Shown: in pieces, positions 1 through 10,137 of the stretch
Position numbering within the stretch: position 1 is the first letter of the stretch
How the letters are laid out: each line of letters starts with the position of its first letter
Origin: Hymenoscyphus infarciens
Lineage: Eukaryota > Ascomycota > Leotiomycetes > Helotiales > Helotiaceae
Direction: 5' to 3'
Assembly (NCBI GenBank): GCA_001414345.1
Contig: LLCB01000020.1
Location: 287,968-351,967 of the forward strand
Length of the DNA: 64,000 bases
Position numbers and translations under genes: made by a program
The notes under the pieces: model-generated
Told to the model about the DNA's origin: nothing
Seen by the model: only the letters and a program-made list of their open reading frames with translations
The model's database searches: none

Positions 1-1
1 C

Positions 2-526
2 AACAACGAGGACGTGGACAACAACTCTCTTTACACTCAACCCGAGGACATTCTTGCCATCTACAAGGCTCTTCAACCAATCTCCCCTTACTTCTCCATC
101 GCTGCTGGTTTCGGTAACGTCCATGGTGTCTACAAGCCAGGAAACGTCAAGCTCCACCCCGAGCTTCTCGGCAAGCACCAGAAGTATGTCAAGGATAACA
201 TTGGAGCCAAGGAGGACAAGCCAGTTTTCTTGGTCTTCCACGGAGGATCTGGATCCTCAAAGCAAGAGTTCCTTGACGCTATTTCCTACGGTGTTGTCAA
301 GGTCAACCTCGACACTGATCTCCAATATGCATACCTTGAGGGTATCAGGGATTACGTTCTCAACAAGAAGGATTACCTCCTCAAGCAAGTCGGAAACCCT
401 GAAGGAGATGACAAGCCAAACAAGAAGTACTTTGATCCTCGTGTCTGGGTCAGAGAGGGTGAGAAGACCATGTCGGTTCGTGTTGCCGAGGGGTTGAAGG
501 ATTTCAACACTGCTGGACAATTGTAG
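2..526 (+). CDS. FBA1: class II fructose-bisphosphate aldolase, 3' part (5' end outside window)
   Basis: Glycolytic/gluconeogenic zinc aldolase that cleaves fructose-1,6-bisphosphate to DHAP and glyceraldehyde-3-phosphate in the cytosol. The window starts inside the gene; the frame is open from base 2 and ends at TAG 524-526, giving the last ~174 residues of a protein that is about 360 residues in yeast. Visible family hallmarks are the phosphate-binding glycine loop HGGSGSS, the segment AISYGVVKVNLDTDLQYAY that follows it, and GNVHGVYKPGNVKLHPELL, which holds a metal-binding histidine region. The C-terminus DFNTAGQL is typical of fungal FBA1. No intron is needed in this part. Codon use is strongly biased toward C-ending codons, as expected for a highly expressed gene. 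The first ATG-like start at 14 (GTG) is not a real start. Confidence 0.96.
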   Translation, partial: NNEDVDNNSLYTQPEDILAIYKALQPISPYFSIAAGFGNVHGVYKPGNVKLHPELLGKHQKYVKDNIGAKEDKPVFLVFHGGSGSSKQEFLDAISYGVVKVNLDTDLQYAYLEGIRDYVLNKKDYLLKQVGNPEGDDKPNKKYFDPRVWVREGEKTMSVRVAEGLKDFNTAGQL

Positions 527-1014
527 ATTTCTCTAATCGAGAAACGAGAATGAGGACACGCTTTTAGAATGATAGGCTGTAAAACAATGATGACGAATGA
601 TCCAATTGCGGTATCCTCTTGATGGTGAATAATATTTTTGAGCAGACAACCTGGAATCAACAAGCAGCTCACGTGGGGGCGTTCTTGTTCTATTGAGCGC
701 GGGTCCTTGCCTCGAGCTGGGCTACCTATGAGCACATTACAAGTACTTTGCCCCAGCCGATGACGTTACGTGGGACAACCCCTGTCCTTTAAATTGGACT
801 TGCATTTCACCACCACATTTGTGCAACGCACCTGCATCTCCAGGCCAGGACAGACTCGCGATAAGAAGCTATCCTACCTACCCTACAACTAGTCCCGCCC
901 TTGCTTGATCATCGTTGCCCTCTATTTGCACATCCCCCCCCCCAACCTACCACCTTCCACACCTTCCACACCTACAAACCCCTCGGTCCCCTCCAGCAAT
1001 CCCCGCAACGCAAG
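527..1014. other. intergenic: FBA1 3' UTR and oxysterol-binding-protein gene promoter
   Basis: No gene is supported here. The right half is pyrimidine-rich, with a C-run near 936-945 and CT-rich tracts up to the start codon at 1015, a common layout of ascomycete core promoters. Confidence 0.6.
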
Positions 1015-2326
1015 ATGTCTTCAAACGAGACCGAAGGAGCAGGCGTCTCTGCGCAAAACAGAGGCTCCTGGACCGCTTTCTTGAAGTCCATCGCATCCTT
1101 CTCTGGCGACTTATCCTCCTTGACCGCCCCGCCATTCATCCTCTCCTCCACATCGCTCGTCGAGTTCTCGTCTTACTGGGCTGAGCACCCCTCGATTTTC
1201 GTTGCGCCAGCTCTTGAGAAGGACCCTAAGAAGCGGGCGCTGTTGGTGTTGAAGTGGTTCCTGAGTACATTGAAGCAGCAGTATGCCAGTCGCAGCGAGA
1301 AGTATGGCAATGAGAAGAAACCTCTAAACCCCTTCCTGGGAGAGCTCTTTTTGGGCAAGTGGGAGGATGAGGCTGGCACGACGGAGTTGGTATCGGAGCA
1401 AGTGAGGTGGGCATACTCTTCTATTTTCTTTTCTTATTTCCTCTCATTACTTGTATTTGAAGGGGAATGCTGACAGGTGAATTCTTACTAGCCATCATCC
1501 CCCCGTCACTGCTTACAACATCTCGAATCAGAAGCATGGCGTTTATCTGCAAGGCTACAATGCGCAAAAGGCCTCATTCGCCCGAACCATCTATGTCAAG
1601 CAGATTGGCCATGCGGTCTACTCGATCCCCGCCTTTGACGAGACGTACCTGATTACGCTGCCCAACTTGCATATTGAGGGCTTGATTTTTGGATCGCCGT
1701 TCGTGGAGTTGAATGATAAGACGTATATCACTAGCAGTTCTGGATACACGGCCAAGATCGATTATAGTGGAAAGGGTTGGTTGTCTGGAAAGAAGAATAG
1801 TGTTACGGCTACTCTGTACCCGACTGGGAGGGAGAAGGAGGTGCTTTATACTATCAGTGGACAGTGGACCAAGGCTTTTGATATCACGGAGGGAAGTGGC
1901 AAGAAGAACAAAATCGTTGAGACTTATGATGCGGATAAGGCCCAGACAACACCCTTACAGATTGCGCCGATCGAAGCACAAGACCCTATGGAATCGAGAA
2001 GAGCATGGGCTAAGGTGGCAGCTGGAATTGCAGTTGGTGATATGGATGTCACTGGAGAAGAGAAGACAAAAATTGAGGTTTCGCAGCGGGAGTTGAGACA
2101 ACAGGAGAAGGCAGAGGGCCGGATTTGGGAAAGAAGATATTTCACGCTGGTAGAGAACGACAAGGTGTTGAACAATTTAGCACCTGCGATCAGCTATCTA
2201 CCAGAACCTGACAAGACGGGAGGAGTATGGAGATTTGACGATGCAAAGGCGAAGAAGGTGGCGGCTTCATCAACTGTTGCTGCTGGAGGGTCGAGTGCGG
2301 CTCCTCCAAAAGTGGATTTGAAGTGA
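1015..2326 (+). CDS. KES1: oxysterol-binding protein, Kes1/Osh4 type
   Basis: Two exons, 1015-1406 and 1492-2326, encode 408 residues (yeast Kes1/Osh4 has 434). The family exchanges sterol and PI4P between membranes at ER-Golgi contacts. The OSBP fingerprint EQVSHHPP is built across the intron: EQV ends exon 1 and HHPPVTA opens exon 2, with the Ser codon split. The N-terminus [26 protein letters not shown] forms the lid and start of the sterol pocket, and KPLNPFLGE and the [31 protein letters not shown] core follow. There is no PH or ankyrin domain, so this is the short Osh4-like class. The intron (1407-1491) starts GTGGGC, has a GCTGAC branch region near 1469 and ends TACTAG. The start is the first ATG in frame after a pyrimidine-rich leader. 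Confidence 0.95.
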
Positions 2327-2740
2327 GGGGTGAATGAATCACCTCAAGGATCGGGGATGTGTTGGCCCTCAGGGTCTAGCCAAACGGAGAGCCGAAAAAT
2401 ACTAGCGCCTTTTGCGCCCGATTGTCATTTTAAACGGTCCATTGTAACAGTAGATTAATTCACATACAATTCTATTTCTAGGCCATCTTTTATTATTTTT
2501 GTATGCCAGCATCATTCACCTACACAATGTAGCTACAACAGTTTCCAACTAGCCAATGTGCTGGTGATTCCTCTCTCTTGACAAAATAACCATTTAGCCC
2601 GTGGCGGGGATCCCAGTCCATCACGATTGCGACCGAGCACCTGCACGCGCGAGGCTGGGAAACCGCGTCCGATCCTCCAACATCCACATTGCTATCGCGA
2701 CAAACATCATTCCTTCGCATATTTTTTTTCTTTTGCAACC
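2327..2740. other. intergenic, 3' UTR and promoter
   Basis: Between the oxysterol-binding-protein stop and the next start at 2741. An open frame continues upstream of 2741 to 2627, but the sequence there has no coding look. Nothing else is recognisable. Confidence 0.5.
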
Positions 2741-5740
2741 ATGGCAGAGCGCGCATACACTCGCCGACCCGAGCGACACTCCTTAGGCTTGGGAGAAGCA
2801 TTTCGACGAGCGGAACCCAGTAATAGCTTCATCCCACATCCCGCGGGTCGATCAACACCTTCTTTACAAGATAGCGAGAGCGACTCTGGGTCTTTTCGAG
2901 GGAGTCCCAGTCCGGCGCCGAATCATAATCATAATTCCGGGAGGACGAATGAGAGGATTGCTAGGGCGCTTGCGCAGCCACCGAGGTATTTTGGGAGGAA
3001 GAAGAATGAGGAGGGGAAGACAAACAACGGCGCAAACGGGAACGGGAGTCCTGGGGGAGGAGCAACGACGAACGGCGCAAGTGCAGCGCCATCCGTGTTT
3101 GCGCAGAGGAGGAGGACATTGGGTCCTAGGATTACGGAGACGACGCAAACATTGGCGCGAAAAACGAGTGGGAATTTCAATCGTGATCCTGTTCCTGCCG
3201 TTGCTGATGCGATCGAAGAAGAAGAAGAAGAAGAGCAAGAAGAGCGACATACTGAGCGCGAGGAGATTCCTGATAGACCGATTTATCTTACGAAAGCGTG
3301 GAAACAGGAGACGAGCGATGAACATATTCTCGATCCGCCGCTGCATGTGCCTCGACAGTGGGGACAGAGAGCGAAGAAGACGAGTAGTGTTCAGTGGATG
3401 AAGAAGATTCTGAGTCCGGATCCGACGCTGAATAGGGATTTTGGGATGGATCTTGATCTTGGGGGTTTGAGAGGGGGTGGGTATGGAGAGGAGGGCTCCG
3501 AGGAATCATTGCAGAATTTAACTTCGAGCTCGCTGCCAGAAACTCTACCTAGCAGGTTCGATAATGCGGAGGGCCCGAGATATCCTTTGACGGAGAGACA
3601 TTTGAATATCGAGGATTTGTCGGTTAAACGGGACGAGGAACGAGATCCTGTTGATGTTGATATTCCGGAGGCCAGGACGCGAACGAGTGGGATTGCGAGG
3701 AGGGCGAGGACGCAATTGCAGGAGATGGATTTCGATGTTTCGCAGTCTTTGCCGCCGCCGAAAGGAACGGAATCTGAAATGCGAAGGAGGAGGGCTAGGG
3801 AATTGCGCCGAGCGAGGGAAACTGTTGCGCAGGAGAAGGAAGAGGAGGTGGTTCATCAGAGGAGAGAACTGGTAATAGACAGGAATTCTACTGCTGAGAG
3901 AAGGAGGGAACGAAGGGAAGCATTGGGTCTTGAGCCACCGAGAAGGGAGCGGGAAGAGCCAAAGGAAGAGGACTCTGAGGTTTTTAGGAGAAGGGAGCGC
4001 AAGAGTAATTCGGAGGTTGCTGGGTTGAGAAGCGAGCAGTCGAATAACCTGGAATCAGAGAATTCCAGGAGAAGAGAACGAGTCAGGGATTCTGATGGGT
4101 CTAGGGAGCAATCAAATGGCTTGGAATCTGAAAGTTCCAGAAGGGAGCGCGAAAATGCTGCTCATTTGTCGAGGGAGAAATCAAATGACTTGGATTCTAG
4201 AATTCCTAGGAGGAGAGAACGAGAAAAAGAGCCAGAAGCTGAGGTCCCAAGACGGAGACAGCCAAAAGATGCGGTTCCCGAGGCCCCAAGAGAGCGAGCA
4301 AATGGCCTTTCTCATGACGCCCCGAGAAGAAGGGAACCATCAAAAGATACGAATTCCGAGTTTGCAAAAAAGGAACGATCAAAAGACCAAGAGATAGATG
4401 TTCCACGGTCTACAACACCAGAAGACGAGCCAAATGCTGTCACAGAGCCGGCCAAACCCAGCATACCAGACATCCCCAATCTCACGCCAGCGTCACCTCA
4501 GCCAGAAGAATCACCAGAAAAGACTCATATTTGGAATGCTGATCTCGAATTCACAGCCCATTCCATATTGATGAACGATAGCCCAGCACTCAGGCAGAGG
4601 AACCTCGGGCTTGAACTGGATCTGGATACAGAAAACAGTAGACCTCATTCAGAAATCGACCCGGAAGATCGAATTGCAGCTGAAGTAAAACTTTTTGAAC
4701 TTCAGGATAACAAGTCGGAAAAGAACTCTGTGAAAGCTGTATCTCGTTCCCCATCACGGTCGCCATCTCCAAAACGGGAAACGAAACAGGCACCACCGAA
4801 GCCAAAGAACGAAACTCCCATAGCCCCAAAAATTGATCCATTGACTCTTCCTACACCACGAGTTACTGGTGCATATATCGAGACACCAGCACCCGCCGCA
4901 CGAAAATCAAGACCTCGTTCCTCCTCCCTCACAGATTTACCTTCAGAGAATAGCACCACATTCGACCTCACCACTCAAATCTCCAAAGAACCGAAAACTA
5001 CCCACATCAAGCCCGACGCTCAAGCAACAATCAAACCCCGACTCGTCTCTAAAATCCCATTCCAACGAAAACCTCTCATCAACTCCGCGGTCTTAGTTTC
5101 CGCATCAGAAGACATCCGTACCCTCCAACTCGAGGGACAATTCGAAGATTGTACGCTTGAGGAACTTGATAAACTCCTCGACTCCTCCGACCCAAACATA
5201 AAACTCGAAGAGGAAGAGGAGTGTATCGATCTTTTTGATGAGAGTGGAAGGAGACTTACGCGGAAGGAGAAGGAGAGACGAATTGAGGAGCTTGCGATGG
5301 AGAGGATGGAGAGCAAACTTAAGAAAACAGAACGCGGGATAAGGGATGCGAAGGCGGGGATTGAAAGGATTGAATCTACGGTCTCGTCGAGTTCGTCGTG
5401 GAAAACTTCCATCACTACATCGCCCCAAAAAGGGACAAACAACACAGTCTACCTCCAAATTCCTGCACCAAGGTTGTGGTATCATATCCCCACGGCTAAG
5501 GGCGGATGGGGCAGGAATTGGCGCTTCACCTGGTTAGGAGCTGTCCTTGCGCTGTTTCTGAGCTGGTATCTGGCTGAGAGTGTGATGTGTGAGGTGTTTT
5601 GTCATCCTATCAATGCTACGCATAATAATTGGAAGGTGTCGGATCCGTTTTTCCCGTGGGCGATTCCTACCAAGGTGGATCAGTGGACGGGGCGGGTGGT
5701 TAGTAGGTGGCTTGGGTACCGGGAGGTTGGACTTTGGTAG
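2741..5740 (+). CDS. large disordered protein with C-terminal membrane anchor, function unknown
   Basis: Intronless, 999 residues from the ATG at 2741 (context CAACCATGG); earlier in-frame ATGs at 2627-2740 look like leader. Most of the protein is low-complexity. There is an acidic EEEEEEEQEE run near residue 155 and long Arg/Glu-rich blocks. From about residue 415 to 555 there are degenerate ~20-24-residue charged repeats of the type RRRERE..SREQSNGLES. A short conserved-looking block WNADLEFTAHSILMNDSP lies near residue 595, and a Glu/Lys-rich probable coiled coil near 830-885. Near residues 929-949 a single hydrophobic helix (WLGAVLALFLSWYLAESV) is followed by about 50 residues. This is a tail-anchored topology; a nuclear-envelope or SPB-linked role is conceivable but not shown. 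I do not recognise a named family. Confidence 0.8.
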   Translation: MAERAYTRRPERHSLGLGEAFRRAEPSNSFIPHPAGRSTPSLQDSESDSGSFRGSPSPAPNHNHNSGRTNERIARALAQPPRYFGRKKNEEGKTNNGANGNGSPGGGATTNGASAAPSVFAQRRRTLGPRITETTQTLARKTSGNFNRDPVPAVADAIEEEEEEEQEERHTEREEIPDRPIYLTKAWKQETSDEHILDPPLHVPRQWGQRAKKTSSVQWMKKILSPDPTLNRDFGMDLDLGGLRGGGYGEEGSEESLQNLTSSSLPETLPSRFDNAEGPRYPLTERHLNIEDLSVKRDEERDPVDVDIPEARTRTSGIARRARTQLQEMDFDVSQSLPPPKGTESEMRRRRARELRRARETVAQEKEEEVVHQRRELVIDRNSTAERRRERREALGLEPPRREREEPKEEDSEVFRRRERKSNSEVAGLRSEQSNNLESENSRRRERVRDSDGSREQSNGLESESSRRERENAAHLSREKSNDLDSRIPRRREREKEPEAEVPRRRQPKDAVPEAPRERANGLSHDAPRRREPSKDTNSEFAKKERSKDQEIDVPRSTTPEDEPNAVTEPAKPSIPDIPNLTPASPQPEESPEKTHIWNADLEFTAHSILMNDSPALRQRNLGLELDLDTENSRPHSEIDPEDRIAAEVKLFELQDNKSEKNSVKAVSRSPSRSPSPKRETKQAPPKPKNETPIAPKIDPLTLPTPRVTGAYIETPAPAARKSRPRSSSLTDLPSENSTTFDLTTQISKEPKTTHIKPDAQATIKPRLVSKIPFQRKPLINSAVLVSASEDIRTLQLEGQFEDCTLEELDKLLDSSDPNIKLEEEEECIDLFDESGRRLTRKEKERRIEELAMERMESKLKKTERGIRDAKAGIERIESTVSSSSSWKTSITTSPQKGTNNTVYLQIPAPRLWYHIPTAKGGWGRNWRFTWLGAVLALFLSWYLAESVMCEVFCHPINATHNNWKVSDPFFPWAIPTKVDQWTGRVVSRWLGYREVGLW

Positions 5741-6420
5741 TTTTTGGTTTTGTTTTTGGTTTTTTGGGGAGGGATGAGAAAAGGTGGAGACTTCATGATG
5801 AGAGATGGTGGCGTGAGTTTGTATATACTGAGTCCTTTGGATGCCTTTCCGATTGGGAAAAAAGATGTGTATTTTTGGGGGGTTTCTGGAACTTTGGTGT
5901 TTTAGAGTGCTTTATCTTGTTTGAACCGGTTTTTGGTGTAGGAAGGAGTATAGATAGGGTTTTTAATTACGTCTTGTCGGGATGGATTCTTTTGACCTGT
6001 TTTTCGAGCGAGTACACTTTTTTTATTGGTCTATTGGGGGCTAGTGTGTTGTGTTGTGTTGTGTTGTGTTCAGTTGAGTTGAGTTTTGAGGTTTCATTTG
6101 AAATAAAATGGAATCGTAACTCCATATATATATATATACTTGTTCATAACTGACTAACTGACTGACTAACTAACTGACTAACTGAATGACTAACTGACTA
6201 ACTGACTGTTTTTTGAGAGAATATAGAGAACGGGGTTTAAAGTATGAAATGGAGAGTATGGGATGTGTTGGTGCCGCCCGGCCGGTAATAAGGTGCCCAC
6301 CCTGGTTTGACGCTCTTATTTTAGTGGATGTGAGGTTCCTGGCGCAGCCGCGCAGAGACTTCTCTATAGACTCGCGTCGCGTATCCTACTTCCTACTTTG
6401 AAGGCTTCCTCGCTAGATAG
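5741..6420. other. 3' flank with short tandem repeats
   Basis: G/T-rich 3' region. It contains TGTGT/GTTGT runs around 6045-6070, a short (TA)n at about 6124-6137, and an imperfect tetranucleotide array of ACTG/ACTA units at about 6147-6208. No gene is supported. Confidence 0.6.
6147..6208. repeat. imperfect tetranucleotide microsatellite (ACTG/ACTA)
   Basis: About fifteen 4-base units of ACTG or ACTA with few interruptions, in the 3' flank of the tail-anchored protein gene. Confidence 0.8.
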
Positions 6421-7096
6421 CAGTCAATAGGCTGTCTTGGAAATAGGATGTATTATATGACTTACTATAAATGAGATAAAAGGTCTATGTAAGAGAAACG
6501 GGCGTTGCTCTAGCAACACCTGACCTCCCACCCCACCTAGCAGCTACATCATAAGTCTAGATGTTATATAATAAGATAAAAAAGACTTTTTAGGTATATT
6601 TACTATTATTTACTATATAGTAGCTATTCTCTTATATCTAATAACATTATTAAGCTTTATAACTATTCTATAAGTTAGGTATCGCTAATCCTCGGGTTTT
6701 ATCTTATACTATAACTCCTTTAAGATAGTAATAAGGTCCTCCTAGGTAGTAGAAGCATGCTCTAACTTAGTAATCTCGTTCTTTATCTACCTCTATACCT
6801 TTTTAATACTCTAGTTTCCTTAGTAATCTCTCTATAAGTCTTCCTCTAATAACGAAGGTGTCTAATAAGCTATCTATTAGATGTTTTCTACTTATAGTTT
6901 AGAATACGTTTTTTAGTACTAGAGGAGGCGTATCTCTCCTCTATAATATAAAATAATAGATAAAAAAGTTATAGAAATAAAAGTAGTAGAGTAGAGCTTT
7001 AAGTACGTTATATAATTAGAGTAAAACCCTATTATAAGGCTAGTGTTTTAGAAGAAAAGTCTACTCTAACGTTAGGTATTACTAGACTTGATATTA

Positions 7097-7534
7097 GAGC
7101 CTATTTAGCTCGTGTATATCTAGGATATATACTACTAAAAATTAGAAGGTAATATATATATATATATACTAATTCTATATATATACTAGTATTTGATATA
7201 TATATTTAAAAGTAATATAAATCCCTCGTTTAACCTCGTATATCTTAGTATATATATAATTAGAATATATACTACTAAAAAAAGATTTAGACCTCTAGAG
7301 GTATAACTCTTTAAAACTTCATATATATATGTTTTCTTACTACTTCGTACTATTAAGACACCTATCTATACTATATACTAAGTGTATAAGGATATATACT
7401 ACTAGCTAAACGTTCACTTAATATATTAAGAAACAATTGATAATATATACTAACTTATACGAGATTACTATTTAGAACATCTCGTCAAAGATCTATATAT
7501 ATATTTAATTAATTTATGCGAGCTAAACAGGCTC
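7097..7534. mobile_element. PIF/Harbinger-like MITE, copy 1
   Basis: 438 bp bounded by terminal inverted repeats GAGCCTATTTAGCTCG and CGAGCTAAACAGGCTC, flanked on both sides by TTA (7094-7096 and 7535-7537). A 3-bp TTA/TAA duplication is the PIF/Harbinger hallmark. The interior is non-coding and repeats the motif GATATATACTACTA. A second copy lies at 42245-42684. Confidence 0.75.
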
Positions 7535-8154
7535 TTAGAGTGAGTTATCCTCTGTATCTACTTATATATTTTTTTTGTACTTTTTGAATTTTTGAATTAG
7601 TTTGTCTCTGGGGTTTTTTCTACGTCGAGGTATTCTAGTCTATAGGTTCTCGTGGGATTTTCGCTGATTACTACTATTTATAATTTATCTTATACTAGTC
7701 CACTAGGTAGCCTCTTATAGAGCTGGTATGACAAGGAAGGCTTTAGAGCACATTATTAGGTATTATAGTATAAGGTACTACTCTATAGTCTCTATACTTT
7801 ATACGGCGTCCTTCTCTATTATATAGTCTAATTATTAATTATTAGGAGAATTAGTCTAGTACTTTCTATGCTATCTTATATAATTAATAGGTTGTCTATA
7901 GACTATACTACTCTTTTTTAGTCCCTGGAATAAATTCTTTAGCTTATTCGCCTATTTGATTTCTTAAGTGTAACTAAATTTTAAGGTTGAAGAGTGATTA
8001 GCTTACTCGATGATTTAATAGTTTGTCTGCAACTCTCTGAAAGAATTCGCTTATGTGGCTATTAGTAGCTTACTCGCAATATAAGCATAAATTACTTAAG
8101 CCTTTAAGTATTACTTAGATTAATATAAGTAGAGTAGAGTATATATAACGACTT

Positions 8155-8515
8155 TAGTAAGTAGAGTAGAGTAATTACTTAGATTACTTAGAGTAATACT
8201 CTAAGTAATATACTATAAATAGACAAATAGACTAAATTACGAAGTAATTATTCTTAAAGTTATTCTACTTACTCTCTAGTTCCTTATTCTTAGTCTTCTT
8301 ATAGATTTAATACCTAATGTATTTAAGCTATAATAAAGAAGTGACATAGCAAAAAGAGTGGAAATAAAGGCTCGCTTACCTCGCTTAAGCTCCTGGAACC
8401 TTAAAAACGCTACTCTAGTACTCCGGCCTAGTATAGACCGATTTAGCTCGACTACTTAGAGTATTACTTAGAGTTACTTAGAGTAGTTTACTCTACTCTA
8501 CTCTACTCTACTTAT
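8155..8515. repeat. GAGTA-rich inverted repeat pair
   Basis: The left end reads AAGTAGAGTAGAGTAATTAC and continues with TTAGAGTAATACTCTAAGT. The right end, read in reverse complement, gives AAGTAGAGTAGAGTAGAGTA and the same TAATACTCTAAGT. The ~360-bp span could be another TIR element or a collapsed satellite. Confidence 0.5.
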
Positions 8516-8649
8516 TTCTTATACTACTTACTCGTATATAATACGTTAAGTTACTTAATAATTAATAGCTTACTTATATACTTCTCTTTTTAGTCTCTAA
8601 TATATAATTCTTAGACTACTTATCTCTTTAGTAAAGTCTATTCTATCGA

Positions 8650-9125
8650 GTACGCTAGCATAGTACTAGCGTATAGAATTAGTAAGAATTTTAATATATT
8701 CACTCTTACTTAAGTATATCTACTACTATCTTCCTAAAAAGGATTAGTTCTACTTAAAAATATAAATTTATACTAAGACGCTAATAATATATAAAATTAG
8801 ATATAAATAATAAATAAAGCTTATAATAATAATAAATCGATAAGCTATATAAGATCAAATAAAGCGCTTAAAAAGTTAATTCAAAGCTTAAAAAGCTTAA
8901 CTCTAAGGACTTTTTATAATTATATACTAAATCTATTTTTACCTTTATATATATCTACGCTTACTCCTGGTAGGTGGGCGTAGAAGGGTGTCCCTTCTAC
9001 TAGAGAGTCCTAGAGGGGCTAGCTCCCCTAGAAAAGACATGAGTCTTATACTAATATATACGGAATATATCTAAAAGTTAGGAGATACTCTAAGGAGGCA
9101 AAATTAAGGTTATTGCCACTTTTTA
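8650..9125 (+). repeat. palindrome-ended repeat, short copy
   Basis: Begins with an interrupted palindrome near 8650-8672 (ACGCTAGCATAGTACTAGCGT). It then matches, base for base over long stretches, the reverse complement of 45500 down to 44715. Shared blocks include AAAGCGCTTAAAAAGTTAAT, CTACTAGAGAGTCCTAGAGG-like sequence and TTCTAGAAGTTAGG-like sequence. Compared with the other copy it lacks about 350-400 bp near 8935. No coding potential. Confidence 0.7.
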
Positions 9126-10137
9126 AAGAAATAGATCTTTTCATCAGTTCTATCAGTGTATTAGGGACGTTTAAGTGACATAATAATATGTATTTATAAA
9201 TATAAAAAGGTTTTGAAAAGCTTCTGGTAGAGTAAAAAGAAGGCTTTGGGGGTAAATTACGTAGTAGTGTGCTTAGCACGCCACGGGCCCCTACAAGCGT
9301 ACTCGACAGAATAGAATAATCCGGTTCTTCAGAGACGGCAAAAAGGAACATTTATGTGTTCCGTACACCATGTGTAGAAAAGCATCTTTTCTGCGACACA
9401 ACTATCAGGAAAATATTTGAAAAATCTAGACAGATTTTCAATAGACTTATTAACAGTTGTACCAGTTTATAAATAATTTCAATTGTGAGGTGGTTTTGTA
9501 GTCCTAAGATGTCACGAAAAAAGAGTATAATTTGAAAGGGGTAAAAAGGGAAAGATTTTCCGTCCCCGAAGAGCTTGGGATTTACTAGATGCAAGTTCGT
9601 ACTTAATAGAATGTGGAAGCTTAGGAATAATTGTGTTAGTGGTTTCAACTTTCAAGGCACAAGTGCTTCCTGTATGCATATTAGTCGAGCCAGTTTAGGC
9701 AAAAATTACGCAACTACTCACGTAGTATTCTAAGTTACTCAGAGTAGAGTAGAGTAGTATTTAAAGCCGGTTGAGTAGAGTGGAGTAGGCGGTCGCTACT
9801 CTCCCCTTTTCTATTCAATTCCTCCACTGAGAAATAAATTGGTTGTAATTTACGAAGAGAAAGCACAAAGCGGGGGGTGGGGGTTTGAAATAACAATGGA
9901 GATGGCTTTCACAGAGGGATAGAAGTGAAGTGTCTCGTATTTGATATTCACATCGCGAAATTATTTTCCAAGCTGTGAGTCGTCTAAGCGAGTTGCAAAC
10001 GGGGGTTGATGCAGCAGCCTTGGCACTTTTAACTTCTGACTGAATAATCTTGGAAATTGAATCTGCTTTCAGACACGAGTACCTTTTTATTGCAGACTGG
10101 CACCTGTACTATAATTTCCCAAGTCATAGAACCAACA
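9126..10137. other. intergenic, repeat margin
   Basis: Less AT-rich than the preceding block and with normal CpA/TpG. Two minus-strand open frames of about 100 codons (9046-9351, 9352-9648) have no recognisable family and no intron support, so I do not call them. GAGTA repeats recur at 9735-9790. Confidence 0.5.

Larger units (their letters stand above)
6421..9125. repeat. AT-rich, RIP-mutated repeat block
   Basis: Very AT-rich with almost no CpA or TpG and frequent TA, CTA and TAG strings, as left by RIP. No open frame with coding character. It contains a Harbinger-like MITE (7097-7534), a GAGTA-rich inverted array (8155-8515) and one copy of a palindrome-ended repeat (8650-9125), listed separately. 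Confidence 0.85.

Noticed and set aside
9046..9648. Two ~100-codon minus-strand open frames
   Set aside because: No family resemblance, repeat-margin location, low-complexity hydrophobic composition; not supported as genes.
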